Shown here piece by piece: positions 11,200 through 24,931 of a DNA stretch of 64,000 nucleotides. Both the position numbers and the translations under genes were made by a program. The notes beneath the pieces were generated by a model. It made no database searches and was not told where the DNA came from. It saw nothing but the letters and a program-made list of their open reading frames with translations. This DNA is from Marchantia polymorpha subsp. ruderalis (Eukaryota > Streptophyta > Marchantiopsida > Marchantiales > Marchantiaceae), in assembly GCA_037833965.1 (NCBI GenBank), contig AP031353.1:28088501-28152500 (forward strand). The letters are read 5' to 3'. Position 1 is the first letter of the stretch. The number at the start of each line of letters is the position of its first letter.

Positions 11200-14100
11200 G
11201 TTTTACAACTGTTTAAAAGTACGATCAACAAACTTTTCATATTTAAATGGATCATCTTCAATATAAGTATACCTCAACATATCCTTATAATCTCACGGTT
11301 ACTATCGTATCCTTATATCAAATTTTTAACTATACTTTGTTTTGAAACTGCAAAATTGTCATTGAGTATTAATTTTCATCAATTTCATGAGTATTAATCA
11401 TTAAAATTACTTTGATTTTGAAGCAAAAGATATCATTTCAGCACAAACATCTTTTCAAGTACGTGTTGAAAATTATTACAAATAACTTAACAAAGAAATA
11501 TCATTAAACTTGAATGTTTGTTTTATGTATATTTAGGCTGCAAATAGTAATGAGCCAAAAATGAAAACATAATCAAACACAAGTTAAGATTTTCCAAGCT
11601 TCATTTTGTGCTGAAAATTATTGTCTCCATAATCAATCTCAACACACTTGTCTTATTTGAATGAGGAAGAATAAAAGTATATTTAATCATTTTAAGCGAT
11701 AAAAATTATCTCAATATTTTTGTGAGCACAAATGCAGCATTTGTTTTCATAATCTGTGCATTGATTATTGTTAATATGATTGATGAGTTATTTTTCCACA
11801 TCAAGTATGATGAAAATGAATCCTTGAAACACTTTTCCAATAAAAAAGTCTAAAATATTCAAGCTCCAACAAGATAGAACATATCAAATGATAACTATGG
11901 TCAAAATTTACAGTTGAAAATATATCTACTGATTTATTGTTTTGACAAACTATGCTAATGATGGAACAGATTTGCAACCATACAAAGAATTTAAAACTCA
12001 TTGGCTTTAATGATCATATGATTGATCAATTTGTTCGTGTTTTGGTCGTGTTACATACAGAAAGATTGATTGTTGATTTCATGACTCTATATAGACATTT
12101 TTCATATTTTATGATGGCTTATTCATTATGAAACATCTTTCATTGATATATGAATTTGAATGTGATTCATAAAATTCTTTTCAATTGACATTTGATAATG
12201 TTTCAGGTCTTTGAATGTCATATGTCTATCAACATTACTATTATAATTGTGGATATAATGTATGTTTTATATGTTTCATAAAATACTAAGCTTTTATTAA
12301 TTGATAATATGATGATTGACATCAAGGTAGTGTTCAAATTTTGATGCAACAAAAAAACATCCATGCAATTTTCAATATGAAATGAAATGTCTGAAAGAGT
12401 CATAATCTTATAGCAGTATCTTTTACACTTTTATTTCACATTTTAAGATATGTTTGAAGTATATGACTCGCTAGACTACATTTGGCAATGTATTGAAGTT
12501 TATGCTGGAAAATTATACTTGATTATTATGACTATTTATCTCTCTATGATTAATAATTTTAGACAACTAATATTTAGATAGTATATCATGTTTGATTATC
12601 AACAACAAATTTATCTATTGTTGTAACATCAAAGCTTAATCTTAGATTCATTGATTTTTTGTGATATTGAAACATGTTGATGAAGTGTCATACAGTTAAA
12701 ACTTTTGTCACATATGAAAATACATCACATAATTCATGTGCAGCCATGGTTTTATAAGTCGGTTGCCTAAATCACATAAATACGGTCAATTTAGTCACAT
12801 CAAGAAAGTTAATTTAGATAATTTAGGTGTCTTTGTGCTACAATCGCTTGAATGCATTTGAAAGCAAATGAAAGGTATGGAGAGAAAAAATCACTGTCAC
12901 TAGTGGGTTGTTGTGGGCTGTGATGCTCGTGGGCGAGATAAAAATGAACTTATAAACTCTGGATTATAAACAAGGTGAGTTACAAGACTAAAATGATTAC
13001 AAACTGACGACCAATCATCAAAATTTATTGGCTAGAATTTCACACGTTTCAATTCTCAACCAATCACAATCTAGATGCTTCGATTAATTTATGCACTAGA
13101 GTTAGTATCAATGTAAATAATTTATGCACCTCGTATACGGATGCCTAAAATAACCATGCATGTTCATGTGTCATAATTGTGAAAACATTTATCATCATCA
13201 AAATAATTCATGAACCAACTATTGATATCAATTGTATAGATAATCATGAGAAAATTGAGGTGAAGAAGATACTCAAGCAACTGATTTGAAGTCATGAATA
13301 TTTTAAAATATAATATTTGATTCAATGAATAAGATATCCATCAACTTGGCATCAACTAGTATTCTAGCTAATGCAATTTTGATAGTTCAAGAATTTGAAC
13401 AAATGTGAAAGTAGTACATTGCGTCTTAAAATAGAACATATTTTTAATGTTAGGTTTAATTAGTGTTTTGTACTAACTCGGATTAGTTGATGTTTAGTTT
13501 AATTAACTTGTCAGAATTAGCTTAATTATAACAACTTGGAGTCCAATTTCATTTTATCTTTGAAACTTCAGAATTTCATAAACAAAGTGAGTTTTAATGT
13601 ACGTAGCCCCTAAGTTGGGGATGAATCATTTACTTTTTGTTATATCTATTGTGGTGATTTCTCTTTCTTACTATTGGTATTTTTTTGATTTACTTGCAAG
13701 AAATTATATCAAATCTAGAACTTGAGCCAATTCAATCATTCATCCATTTTTCCACTCACTGCTACTTTTATTGGCTTAGATTTATCATTCTTAGTATCTG
13801 CAAACTCCTAGACGTCAATTGGAAAATTTGTCAATAACTGTACAAAGTATTCACTTGATGTACTGCTTCTTAATAAATTTAGAGACCAAATCCTTGCATC
13901 TCAACTTTTGAATCTTGCCACTTGTGGATGACATGTTTGATCTAAATAAATAACACCGCCAACATTCTCGCAACAATTTTCATGTTTGAGAGTCACAGAA
14001 TCTATAGCGAAAAGTGATCACTAATCTAATAACCAAAGAAAATATGTTCAAGATAATCTGTTTTCAAAGTAGATTGCGTTAACTTCAGCTCCGTGACACT

Positions 14101-17100
14101 TTTTTGACTATACGTCTAACTAAAGTACTTTGCAAACATAATTTTTTGCAGCGTTATTGTTTTCCTCACTGTATTTGACTCAACTTCAAACTTCTTCTCA
14201 ACTGAGTTGGAAGTAGATTGTGAGATAGGCCATCTTCATACTTCCTTGCTATTTGAATCTCCAATTTGACAACTAACCTGATAGAGGTTTCAAAGACAAA
14301 AAATTTCGCTCGGTGACCAAAATCATATGGTCATTAAAGGAGCATTGAATCAAACGGAAGACAAACCAGGGAACAATAAGAGATGCATTACTAGTTTGCA
14401 AGTGCAACTTGAGGTGCATATCAAAGAGTAAACTATCAAAAAATGTGATGGAATCCGGAGCCTTTGGCTTGACATTTTTTTTCTCTCTTCCAAAACAAAT
14501 AATCATCAAGTTTATTGTATTTTGATTATGTGAAATTCATTTTTTTCAATCATGATGATAGCCATATAATTTTGTCAAACTTTACAATAAATCACTTGTG
14601 TCATCCATATTGAATAATATATTTTATCATTTATGTTACAATATATTATAGATAATATGTATCATTAATACATTCACGTTATTCTCATCTTGAAAAACAA
14701 TTTTATAAAGCATTTGAAAATATATTGCAATTGAAAAAAAATTTTATGATAAATCATAGAAAAATCTTTCAATTTTTCATTTCTTATTTTTAATTATTAA
14801 AAATTATGTATCTACTCGTTATTAAGCAATGTAAAGAAGAAATGAACTTGGAGAAATGTAGAGATAAGGAGTAAAGATTGGTTAAACTTTGAATGTCATG
14901 GTGCAACCCATGAATATGGATTGTCGCAAGATAATTTGCAATAGTATAGAAAACAAATCATTGCAAGCAAATTCAATGTTGACAAAACGTGATTTGTCTA
15001 TTACTACGTCCAAATGATCATTAATTTTTTTTTAAAAACCTGATATAATGCTTGCAGCAAGCTAGAACTTGGAATCTTTATGGATTACCAAAACAATGGA
15101 AGTAATTATTAACTATCTTCCATTGAATTCATGTGATGGCTTTAGACCTCCATAATATATATAATAATATAAAATAAAATAGAGTTAAAATATAAAATTT
15201 TAACAAAAATGGATAGTATACTCTACTTGTGTTCATCATGCAAACTTGAACTCCTCATGCAAATCATCCATATTTTTTTGGAGTATGTCATGATAAATTT
15301 GACATGCACACATTGAACATACTTGCATTAATTCAATCATAATTTTGTTTTCAAAATTCATGAAATTGAATATCAATGAATATCAATACTTAATATCCTT
15401 TTGGACTTACTCAAATTCTTCATTTCAAATGCAAACTTATGTTGATTTTTGCATGTATCAGCATAGGATTGATTTTTTGTCAATGAGCATGTCATTCATA
15501 TGAAGTATTACAATAATGAGATTGAAGATATCATTATAAAACTTTTTCATGTATAGACATGGATCATGCACCGTTAAGAAAAAAATTTAAAAAAAATTGT
15601 ACTCTTGTGAACTCATTTAACATCGCGTTTCATTGTTTGTAAGCTTGTTTGAATACATAAAATGATTTCAGTAATCTACAAAACACTTCTTTCAATTTTT
15701 TTTGTCAAAGTCATTTTGTTATTTCATGTAGAGCTTTTACTTTAATGATTTATAGAGAAATGTTGTAACTACATGCGTTGCATAAACAAATTAAAATTTG
15801 CAACAAATGTACATATTAGTTGAATTGTGACATATTTTGCTACAAATGAGATAATTTTTTGTAATTCATACCATTTTCTTATGTGAAAACTCTTGCCATC
15901 AACCTAACTTGAAGATTATGATCTCGTCATCTATTTGATGATCATCATTGTTATATTTTTCAACTTGTACACTTATTTGAAATCAATCAAAATTTGATTA
16001 AACTAAAAATTTGTTAATTTCTAGGTTTTGTTATTCATCAACAACTATTCATCAACTACTATTTCACGTTCCATGATAGCATTACATTGATAGAGCCTTG
16101 AGCTTCTCTATAAAAAGAAGATTTTACTTCTTTTAAGATCAACAAAATGTCATCAAACTTCTTTGTATCAATATCACGATCTTTCAAAATGGATGAATTA
16201 AACCATAATTCATACATTGCAAAATCCATAGTAATTCAATTTGGTGATCTTTTATTAGACAATTCTGGTCAAAATCTATGTTTGATGAAGATATTTGAGT
16301 CTCACTCTCAATAAACTACTACTCCAATTCATGCTCTTCATGAATTTGCTCCATTTGTACCAGAGCTTTTCTTTGTGCTATATCACAAAATGATCAATTT
16401 CATCACCCTCAACATCTATAAGTGAAGATTTATCTTTGTTGATACAATAGTACTGAGATTTATATAATATTCACATCATTTTATTTAGCATTTGTAAAAA
16501 TAAGTTGTGTACAAAATAAAAAATAATATAGTAACAACAAATCACATTTGCACAAATAAATATATTCATAAATAAATCATAATAAAATAAATTCGGATTA
16601 AATAATTTCATTATCAATTTGTACTATGTTTAATTATAAAAATAGATTTTACTTCCACAAAATTTTAATATTGTCATTGAAAATATCAATAGATTCATTT
16701 ATACATTAAAATAAAAATTAGCGCAAGAAAATAAAAAAAAACTGAAATAAAACATTTAACAACTATACATTAAATTTAATATTTTTCAAAATCTTATTGA
16801 TATTTTAAGAATTATATTAAACATTATAATAAATAAAATAGATATTATTAAAATAACTAAAATATTTTATCAAAACTATTATATGATAAAATATATCATT
16901 TAATGAATAAATATACAATTCAGTTTTAACCAATTATAATGATAAATTTCATAACAATTTTCTATAAATTTTATCATTTCAATATGAAAATAAATCAAAG
17001 TTTTATTTTAATAAATTTTTTATAAATCACATGTTTTCATATAAAATATAATTTTAACACAAAATCATCAAATTGATCTGAAAGATTTTGACATGATATA

Positions 17101-18060
17101 TATTTTTAATTAAAACTTAAACAAATGATCACAAAAGTTTGTTGACAATATCATGCAATTAGATTATTAAATAAAATTCATAACTAAGAATAAAAATTTT
17201 GATAAAATAACTTACTTTCAGATAAAAAATAAATAATCAAGCAGATAAAATTAATCCTAGATAATTAAAAACTAAAAATAATTTGAATGTTAAAAAAATT
17301 GAGAATTTTACTAAATAATATATATAGTGTATTTCATTGATTACATTAAATAAATAATGATAATCAAAATAAATTGAGTTATATATGACATTTCATAAAA
17401 AGTCAAATACATATGTAATTTAATTGCTAGGAAGATTGTAATCAATACAACTCAAATAATTTGAAATCAAAATCAAATGCAATAAGTAATTATTTTGCCA
17501 TAGAAAAATAATGATAAGCATAATAGATTAAAAATATATCTTATTCACATCTTTTTGTTTAAATGTAAATTATTCATATTTAATATAGTTTTTAAATTTT
17601 CAATTTAATAGAAATACAAAAGTCAAATTGAAATCAACTTTGAAAATTGTAGATTTCAAAGTTGAAATCTTCATGTTATTTATGATAATGATATCAATTA
17701 TTTTATAATTTAATTCATATTTAACTTGATTTTGTAAGTTATGCAATATTGAATGATTTTTTTTTTGTTTCACATGGCTTTATTTTCAATTCTAGATATT
17801 ATATGTGTGGATAAAAAATTAATGCTTTTGAATAATCAAACTCAATAACTTATTCAATATTTTTTGTTATCATGTTATGTATATTATTTCGTTAATAATA
17901 TTAAGAATATTTATCAAATTCTACAATATATAATTATTATCCACCGTTGGAAATTTTTTGTAAAAATATGTATCATCATTAAACAAAAACTTGTGATCAT
18001 TTATTAGATGATGAATGGCAAGCAAAACTTGTCATAAATGTATAGTTTACTGAAGAATGT
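11200..18060. other. AT-rich gene-free block
   Basis: About 7 kb of very AT-rich sequence with long A and T runs and very few CG dinucleotides. No open frame above 80 codons carries a motif, and I see no splice-structured gene. A slightly GC-richer patch around 12850-13150 shows no recognisable feature. It most likely represents old, heavily mutated transposon sequence. Confidence 0.6.
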
Positions 18061-18064
18061 GTAT

Positions 18065-18245
18065 TTATCAGAGCCCAACATTGGGTGCCCATGCTCAAAA
18101 AAATTCATGCCCATGAGTTTTGGGTGACCATGAGAACAATGTTATTGTTCATGGGTGGGCACGGGTGGGTGTTATTTCCAGGTGGATATGAATGGGCATA
18201 GCTTCCAAATAGGTAGGGAACTCATGCCCATCAGTACTGCTTGAA
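18065..18245. mobile_element. hAT-like non-coding terminal segment with repeated GGGTGCCCATG-type motifs
   Basis: Short GC-rich motifs recur on both strands (GGGTGCCCATG, CATGCCCATGAG, CATGGGTGGGCACGGGTGGG, CTCATGCCCATC). Such clustered subterminal repeats are typical of hAT transposon ends, and this segment lies directly upstream of a hAT transposase remnant. The first candidate terminal bases are CAGAGCCCAACATTGGGTG near 18069. No matching 3' end or target-site duplication was found. Confidence 0.5.
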
Positions 18246-18629
18246 ACCTGAACCCTAACCTGTATGTTTGTCATGTAATAGCTGTCTCTTGTGTGTTCTA
18301 ACGCATTGGCGTGAACTCACGGAGTGCGAGATCAGTGCGCAAACTAGATCGTTCCAAGCTTGCACCATAGAATAATTGTGAATTTGCCAGACATCAATTC
18401 TGGAGATTTTACATGCGTCTGTGTTATTGAGATGATGGCATCTAGCTCTAATTCGCTAAATGCGCAAGTGATGAAGAAGTAACTAAAGAAGACATCGTCA
18501 ATTGACTTCGATCGGGTATTTTCGCTGCGCAAGAACCATGCTGGTATGAACTCTACATGAAAGATCAAAGAGTGGAGCAATGAAGATATTTGCAACAAAG
18601 GGCATCCCCATCACACATGACAACAAAAG

Positions 18630-19260
18630 ATGACGCTTGCGGCTGCTAACTTCTGCGCAGTTGACCTCTGACCATTTGAATCAATAGTCGGACAAGGTTT
18701 GAAAGTGCTTGTTCAAACAGTTTTGGTCATCGATGTTGCAAGCAATAAGCGGTTCATGGTCGATGACTTGTTGTGTCAACCAGTTACCGCCATACGCAAT
18801 ATAGAGACTCACGCAATGAAGGTGCGCGCTATAATGGCAAAGCATCTTCAAGAACACATTGATACTGACGTATCCATGGCAAGCACGCTTGATCTTTGGA
18901 CTGACAGTATCAAGAAGGTAGTTTACGTATCTGTCACGGCGCGTTACATCGACGAAGAGTTTGCTCTGCTTGCTCGAACATTGCATGTTAAGGTTGTTCG
19001 CGATGAGAGCCACATCGCCGTTATGGTTTTGGACGAATTCAAGGAAGCTCTAGACATCTTTGGTATCAAGGATTTGGTGTTCGATAAAATCATTGTTGTG
19101 GCGGATTGTGTATCGAACATCCTTGCCGAAGATGGCATTTCAAGCGAGTTTGACTTGTTAGGATGCATTGATCATAAAATTATGAAATGTTTGACCTACG
19201 TACTCAACAAGACTACTAAACAGGTCAATGGTAAGAAGAGTAAGCCTTTTTACATAAATT
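18630..19260 (+). pseudogene. hAT-superfamily transposase, N-terminal half
   Basis: The frame 18699-19376 (first codon TTG, not ATG) continues upstream through disrupted sequence that reads like A-x-F-C-A-V-D-L-x-P-F, the usual block before the hAT catalytic core. It then shows GLKVLVQT, TLDLWTDS with the first catalytic Asp, SVTARYIDEEF, and a degenerate second Asp block VVADCVSNI where active copies have TDNxSN. A C-x2-H pair follows (GCIDHKIM). After about 19250 the frame enters AT-rich, intron-like sequence and the C-terminal dimerisation domain is not found. A mutated, truncated copy. Confidence 0.78.
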
Positions 19261-20094
19261 TTACATTTTACATTTTACAATTTTTACATAAATACTATTT
19301 ATGTAATGGTTGCTTGAAATTTCACAATGTGTTTCATTTAATTTTAATTAACATTCATTTTTATCAACATCTCTAGAATTGATTGAATAATACGTAAACT
19401 TCAAAATAATCATCATAGTAAACGTTCTAATAAAAAAATAAGGCCTAAACTTCATATAACTACTAAAAATAAAATAAAAGATGACTTAACATTAAAAAGT
19501 GATACAGAAAAAGTTTTTAAGGAACTTTGATCATGATATTGACTGAGCATATGGATTGATAACACCATTTTGAATGATCTTCAAATAAGATTGAGATTCC
19601 AATTATGTTCAATCATCTGCTTATGTCAAAACACGTTGGATTGATCATCTAATTTCACGTTTTTTAGTTATTTATGCAAGTAAAGTAACATGATAATGTA
19701 GTGTTCTTTTACCATATAAAATCCTTAAACTTCCTGTGATAGTTTAATTTATTTTGATCATTACAAGATGATATATACAATTATTTTTTAAAATTAGAAA
19801 CTCACATTTTATTATAATTAAATAATATTCTGTTGTATCCACGAATGTAGCTTTAAAAATTGTACGAACAAGACTCATAAACTCCTGGACCCCCAGTCTT
19901 GTTCATGGTCAAAAAGTCCAACGAAAGTCTATGGTATCTGTAATCGAAGCGGTCCATGATCGAAAGAGATTTTAACCTTTAATCCGTGGACAAGCACCGT
20001 ATTCCTGCTATACCAGCACTTGAAGAGTGATGAGAAGCTAGTTTTTAGCCCTTCTTCATGCTCCGATTGAAACTTGATCCTGCAATGTGAAACC
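19260..20094. other. AT-rich sequence, no gene supported
   Basis: AT-rich sequence following the hAT fragment, becoming less AT-rich after 19850. It contains only chance frames. It may hold the decayed 3' part of the hAT element, but no dimerisation-domain motif is readable. Confidence 0.4.
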
Positions 20095-20395
20095 CCATCA
20101 CGCATCTTCAACTTCATCTCGCATCACGGTCATGTCTAGATCTCTTACAAGTCTCAATAATAATCTTTGTTTCACGAATGTAGCTATAATAATTGGTACG
20201 TTCTTTACTTAGACGTGCTTGTTTCACAAGCTTGTGTGTGAACCCCCATCACGCCTCACGCATCTTCAACTTCATCCCGCATCACGGTCATGTCTAGATC
20301 TCTTACAAGGCTCAATAATATTCCGTGTTTCACGAATATAGCTTTAAGAACTGGTACCTTCTTTACTCAGACGTGCTTGTTTCACAAGCTCGTAT
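20094..20395. repeat. two-copy direct repeat, offset 158 bp
   Basis: A unit of about 138 bp containing CGCATCTTCAACTTCATC, CATGTCTAGATCTCTTACAA and AGACGTGCTTGTTTCACAAG occurs at about 20099-20236 and again at 20257-20393. The copies differ by scattered substitutions, so the duplication is not very recent. It lies immediately upstream of the LRR fragment. Confidence 0.85.
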
Positions 20396-20544
20396 CAGGT
20401 TGACTTCTGCAGTAACCTCGTCAGCTCTAAGAATTTCGATGGTATTGTAAGAGCTGACGAAGAATCGCCGTAATCTACAAACACCTAGTACCATTTGCTC
20501 GGAATTTCGTTGGGCTACGAAGCGACGAAGATCTTTGATTTCAG

Positions 20545-21157
20545 ATGCTCCGGAACCGTACTTTAAGAGTGCGTGATGACATGCTGTGGAGGGTACTCGA
20601 TATTGCTCTTCGATGTATGCTGTTTCCGATGGAGCTATTGGTGAGAGGAGTACAGAATGTGCATCGTAGGCGCTGCCCACTTCTTGTCTATCTCTTGCTC
20701 TTCATTACAATTTTGAAAGGACTGGAAATAGTTGCGGCTCAGTTATCGAACACGCCCAGTGCAGGAACAGATTTTGAGGCGCTTGTGAATATCACACACT
20801 CATTCGAAAGCAATTCTCTTTCTACGAATGGGACCTGGTCGAGCTTTTGCAGTAACTGGATTGGAGTGACGTCCAACAACGAAAGCCGGGTGGTCTACTG
20901 GATCTGAGTTCGAAGAAGCTGGCTTGTATCATCCTCTGGCTGTCGGAAATTTTGCTAGGCTAGGGACACTTGATATTCATGATAACCAGCTCTTACGATC
21001 GATACCAGACGTCCTCTTCAAGCTTTCCGTTCTCAAATTCCTAGATCTCGGTCAGAACCTGCTTCACGGACCTATTCCAGACTCAGTGTGCTCATTGTCA
21101 TCAACGAGTCTGCGAAAACTATCTCTGGCAAACAACATGCTAAGCCCGCTCGTTTGA
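20545..21157 (+). pseudogene. LRR receptor-like protein, N-terminal fragment
   Basis: Plant leucine-rich-repeat receptor-kinase type extracellular N-terminus. Frame one (20545-20907) has a hydrophobic signal-peptide-like segment (PLLVYLLLFITILKGL), then an LRRNT-like domain with FEALVNITHSF and a W..FC.NWIGVT block. It stops where family members continue into the first repeats. A second frame carries LDLSSKKL, and a third (20924-21157) carries two LRR units: LGTLDIHDNQLLRSIPD and LKFLDLGQNLLHGPIPD, then LRKLSLANN. Two frame changes near 20890 and 20935 and a stop after the third repeat break it. No transmembrane or kinase domain follows, so this is a gene fragment. Confidence 0.78.
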
Positions 21158-21399
21158 ATCTTTGCACAAACCTTTGTGGTCTGTAGATGGGTCGAAAAAA
21201 CTTCACTGAATCTAAACCCAATTAGCTCAATCTTTCAACTCTTGACCTTCTCTCAACAGATAAACGACACTTCGACGAGATCATAGTCACAAACTTTATT
21301 CTTCTAAAAGATATGAGTGACAACACTGACTTGACCATCACTCGGCTCCTAAAGAGCAGATTTAATATATGTCAAAAGCTCTAGCCGATAGATGACTCT

Positions 21400-24225
21400 T
21401 TATCTCAAGTAGTGGTATTCTTCTTGGTATCTTTGTGACTTTTGAGCCCATTGTGAGGCGCCTATAATGAAGAGTCTGCATATTCTCACGTACTCTGCCA
21501 CAGCATTCTGATACTGAGGTTCAACCTTCAAGTTGCCACTTTTGTCTCGAACTCGTTGATCTTTTTTTTTAACATTTCGTTTGCGCGATTCATACCTTCG
21601 ATTTCTGACCATCCGAATTTTTCCATGATGATGAAGATCACATTGAAACGATCTCCTCGCTCTTGAACCTCCTAAGGCACTTATAAAGCTTTTGTAACAC
21701 TGTGCCCCAGAAAGATGAAGGTCTAGTTCTCAATATTCAATTGCAGTATTTTTCGTTTCCCACCTTTCGAGGCTATACTGAGCTAGGTATCCGTGACCAA
21801 TCCTTTCCTCAGTTCTAGCTGAAATATCGACTAAAGTAACGGTGCTGTTACGGACTACTAGAAAACTCGACAGACATTGGTACCTAGGGGTACACATCAG
21901 TAATGACAGGAGCTACTCCCCTAAACACAACCTTGTTTATAGGACTCTTCTGATATTTTTATTTCTAAGGCACTGTCAGCGGAAGATCTCCTCTTACCTT
22001 TGCAAATGAGTACATATCGTTCTCCCATGCTATGGCAAGGCAGCAAGCGCCCACGAGGGCTTGCATGTTTGTATCGACGAACACATCCTTCGGAATTTGG
22101 GGCCACTGTCGAGAATCGTTGAAGAGATCCGTCAACCCCTGCACAAGGTTGAAATCGTAAGACTGTTGTTGAGCACCTACCGTGGACCTTGAGATAATAA
22201 TAAATGCACAATGTGGTCGATTTCTTTGAATGCATTTCAGCAGTTTCCAGCAACGTGTTGACAATTGTGTACACCTAATTCTGCTAAACCGAAGTCTAAA
22301 CTAGAGTCAGCAAGCGCCCACGAGGGCTTGCATGTTTGTATCGACGAACACATCCTTCGGAATTTGGGGCCACTGTCGAGAATCGTTGAAGAGATCCGTC
22401 AACCCCTGCACAAGGTTGAAATCGTAAGACTGTTGTTGAGCACCTACCGTGGACCTTGAGATAATAATAAATGCACAATGTGGTCGATTTCTTTGAATGC
22501 ATTTCAGCAGTTTCCAGCAACGTGTTGACAATTGTGTACACCTAATTCTGCTAAACCGAAGTCTAAACTAGAGTCAGCAAGCGCCCACGAGGGCTTGCAT
22601 GTTTGTATCGACGAACACATCCTTCGGAATTTGGGGCCACTGTCGAGAATCGTTGAAGAGATCCGTCAACCCCTGCACAAGGTTGAAATCGTAAGACTGT
22701 TGTTGAGCACCTACCGTGGACCTTGAGATAATAATAAATGCACAATGTGGTCGATTTCTTTGAATGCATTTCAGCAGTTTCCAGCAACGTGTTGACAATT
22801 GTGTACACCTAATTCTGCTAAACCGAAGTCTAAACTAGAGTCAAGAACCAATGTCTCGTCTGAAAGAGATCAAGCCTTCAACATGACAGAAGTTAAGACG
22901 AACAAGTTTTTTCGCGTCATGACTGAAAAATCCCGATTCAGCTAATCGATGCTCATAACGTGAGCACGTTCTTGCAAGCAGAAGACAAGGAGTCTAAGGT
23001 GTCATGGTTGCGATTCTGCAAGCAATTGTGATGAGATGAAAAGAAAGCTTACTATCAGGGGCTGCACGCCCACGGATCGCGTTCGAAAGTCGGTGAATTC
23101 AGCCAATGACGTATGATACTCTCCGGATAATCTGCTCTTCGTCTCAGTAGCAATTGTCAATGTATAATTCTGTATATGTTGGGCCATTCTGACATTGCAG
23201 TCATATGGCAGGCGTTCACAGTACTATATAAATAAATCTCTGAGAGCTGATGCTAAAGGCTGCAATTCTAAACTCATCAGTCCTGCAACAACCATTGAAA
23301 CAATATCAGAGGTCGAAGTGCTGAAATGAAGAACATATTAACCTCCACTTCTACTAATTGACAGCTTCAGAATTGATAGTTATGTCAGAGTTTACGATGT
23401 TATTGAGTTTACGGTTTTGAGATCCATAGCTATCAGAATGCGGACCTGGATAACTCGTGTAACTTTAAATAACACAAAGACTGCGTGGAGTTGTACGCGA
23501 GACTAGCCCATGAACTAAGATCAATGAAACACCTGCGCGAGCTCTGGTGCGGGCGTAGGCGAGGGAATCCTCGAATGCACTAAAAAATCGTCACGTTGGT
23601 CGGTGGGGATACAATCGAACACCATCTCCAAGTTTCGGAGGAGACGAGGGTCCTCAGAGCAGAACCACAAGATAACCTTCTGCGTTTCGAGGATGAGACC
23701 GACGGTTTTATTCGTGTCCCTACAGATATCAAGCTTGTCGCAGAAATCATCAAGACAGGTAATCCAAGCCGTAAACTTGGCACACCAAAGAAAGTCCTTC
23801 CGATCAACGTCGTGGTACACTTCACCTGCGAAATACGGGGCTCTTCCTGACGTGAATTTCTTCCATCCCTCCGGGCCCATCTGAGTGTGGACATCGTGTG
23901 TGACAAGCCAATCGTGGGCCTTTTCACTGAACTCGGCTATCAGAGGATACAGTCCACGGTCCTCATAAGGAAGAGTGATATCGGGTACTTGGATTTCCTC
24001 CTCCTGATGAACTGGCAGCTGAGGTGATGAAGCTGCTGATTGAATTTTGTGGCTCCTTTCCTGTGACGCTGCTCTGCCATGAAAGGCGACCACTCGATCC
24101 TTGGATGCTACATTATTCTGCATCGGCACTATCACTGCGACATTCCTGCCCTCGCTTTTCCTGGACAAGAACCTCGAATTCACACCCATAAGCTTGGAGA
24201 AACTCCTTTGAGCTTTTGCCGCCAT
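21400..24225 (-). pseudogene. MTPSL: microbial-type terpene synthase-like (MTPSL), probably disrupted
   Basis: Class I terpene synthase of the microbial type found in non-seed plants; such enzymes cyclise prenyl diphosphates using Mg2+. Exon 1 runs from ATG 24225 to 23533. It has a Ser/Arg-rich plastid-transit-like N-terminus, then PYFAGEVYHDVDRKDFLWC and the metal-binding DDFCD motif. Exon 2 is about 23188-23053 (MAQHIQNYTLTIATETKSRL, EYHTSLAEFTDFR). Exon 3 is 22162-21998 and ends NDMYSFAK, the first part of the NSE metal motif. Exon 4 starts near 21662 with ERGDRFN, and the end near 21400 carries GASQWAQKSQRY, the W...RY motif. Problems: the reading frame changes near 21540 and cannot be bridged by a normal intron; FHDL at the exon 1 end needs a one-base shift; exon 2 and exon 4 joins are ambiguous in phase. 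Exon 3 also lies in a triplicated 267-bp unit. Family is clear; loss of function is likely. Confidence 0.82.
22041..22841. repeat. three tandem copies of a 267-bp unit inside the terpene synthase gene
   Basis: Copies begin at 22041, 22308 and 22575, each 267 bp and apparently identical. Read on the minus strand each carries terpene synthase exon 3 sequence (LTDLFNDSRQWPQIPKDVFV). Only the copy nearest 21998 keeps the exon's 3' part with the NSE motif and donor site. The other two stop shortly after ALVGAC with TGA. Near identity implies a recent expansion or an assembly artefact. Confidence 0.95.
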
Positions 24226-24931
24226 CGCGTGTTTGAAGGGAAGTGACCGAGTGAAGAGGACTTTCCCCAATCCACAGACGAACAGATCGCAAGTGATACT
24301 AAATTTGACAAGCAGCGTATACAAATACCATGATCCCTAGAGCCTCCATAAATACTGCTCACCACTCCGATAATGCTAGGCTGATATTGCAGACATTGCA
24401 GATTTTATCATGAGTCAATACCACTCAGTGCAAAATTCCTAAACTACTTCGCGTTATCATGTGAAGAACATCCTTACCGACCTCAGTCTTCGATCACATT
24501 AGAGTCGGAGGAACCGAGATCATTCTTGACTTGCGCAACGATGTGATGATAGTACATGCAACGGAAGGTTTGACTTGACAAACTTGCAACAATCAAAAGA
24601 AGATGAACATCGTCGCTGAAAAACTCATGCTGTATCATTCCACTGACGGTACTTCAGATGACAATTATTAAAATATTTGGTAATCTGATGTGAATCAATG
24701 TCATGTGTGGCTGTCAGTTTTACTCATGATTTTTGCGTCGCCTAGATGCTGTAACGGTACAAATTATTGATTGCTTAATTTAGTGCAGTGCTTAGTGCAA
24801 GTCTCCAACATCTCGCAACTTTTTTCCTCAACCCGACAAGTTGAAAAAGATAAGAACCAAATATTCCAGAACCTCTTGAATCATCTGAATTATGAGAAGA
24901 TACAGACATACTGAATGCAAGTTTCAAATCG

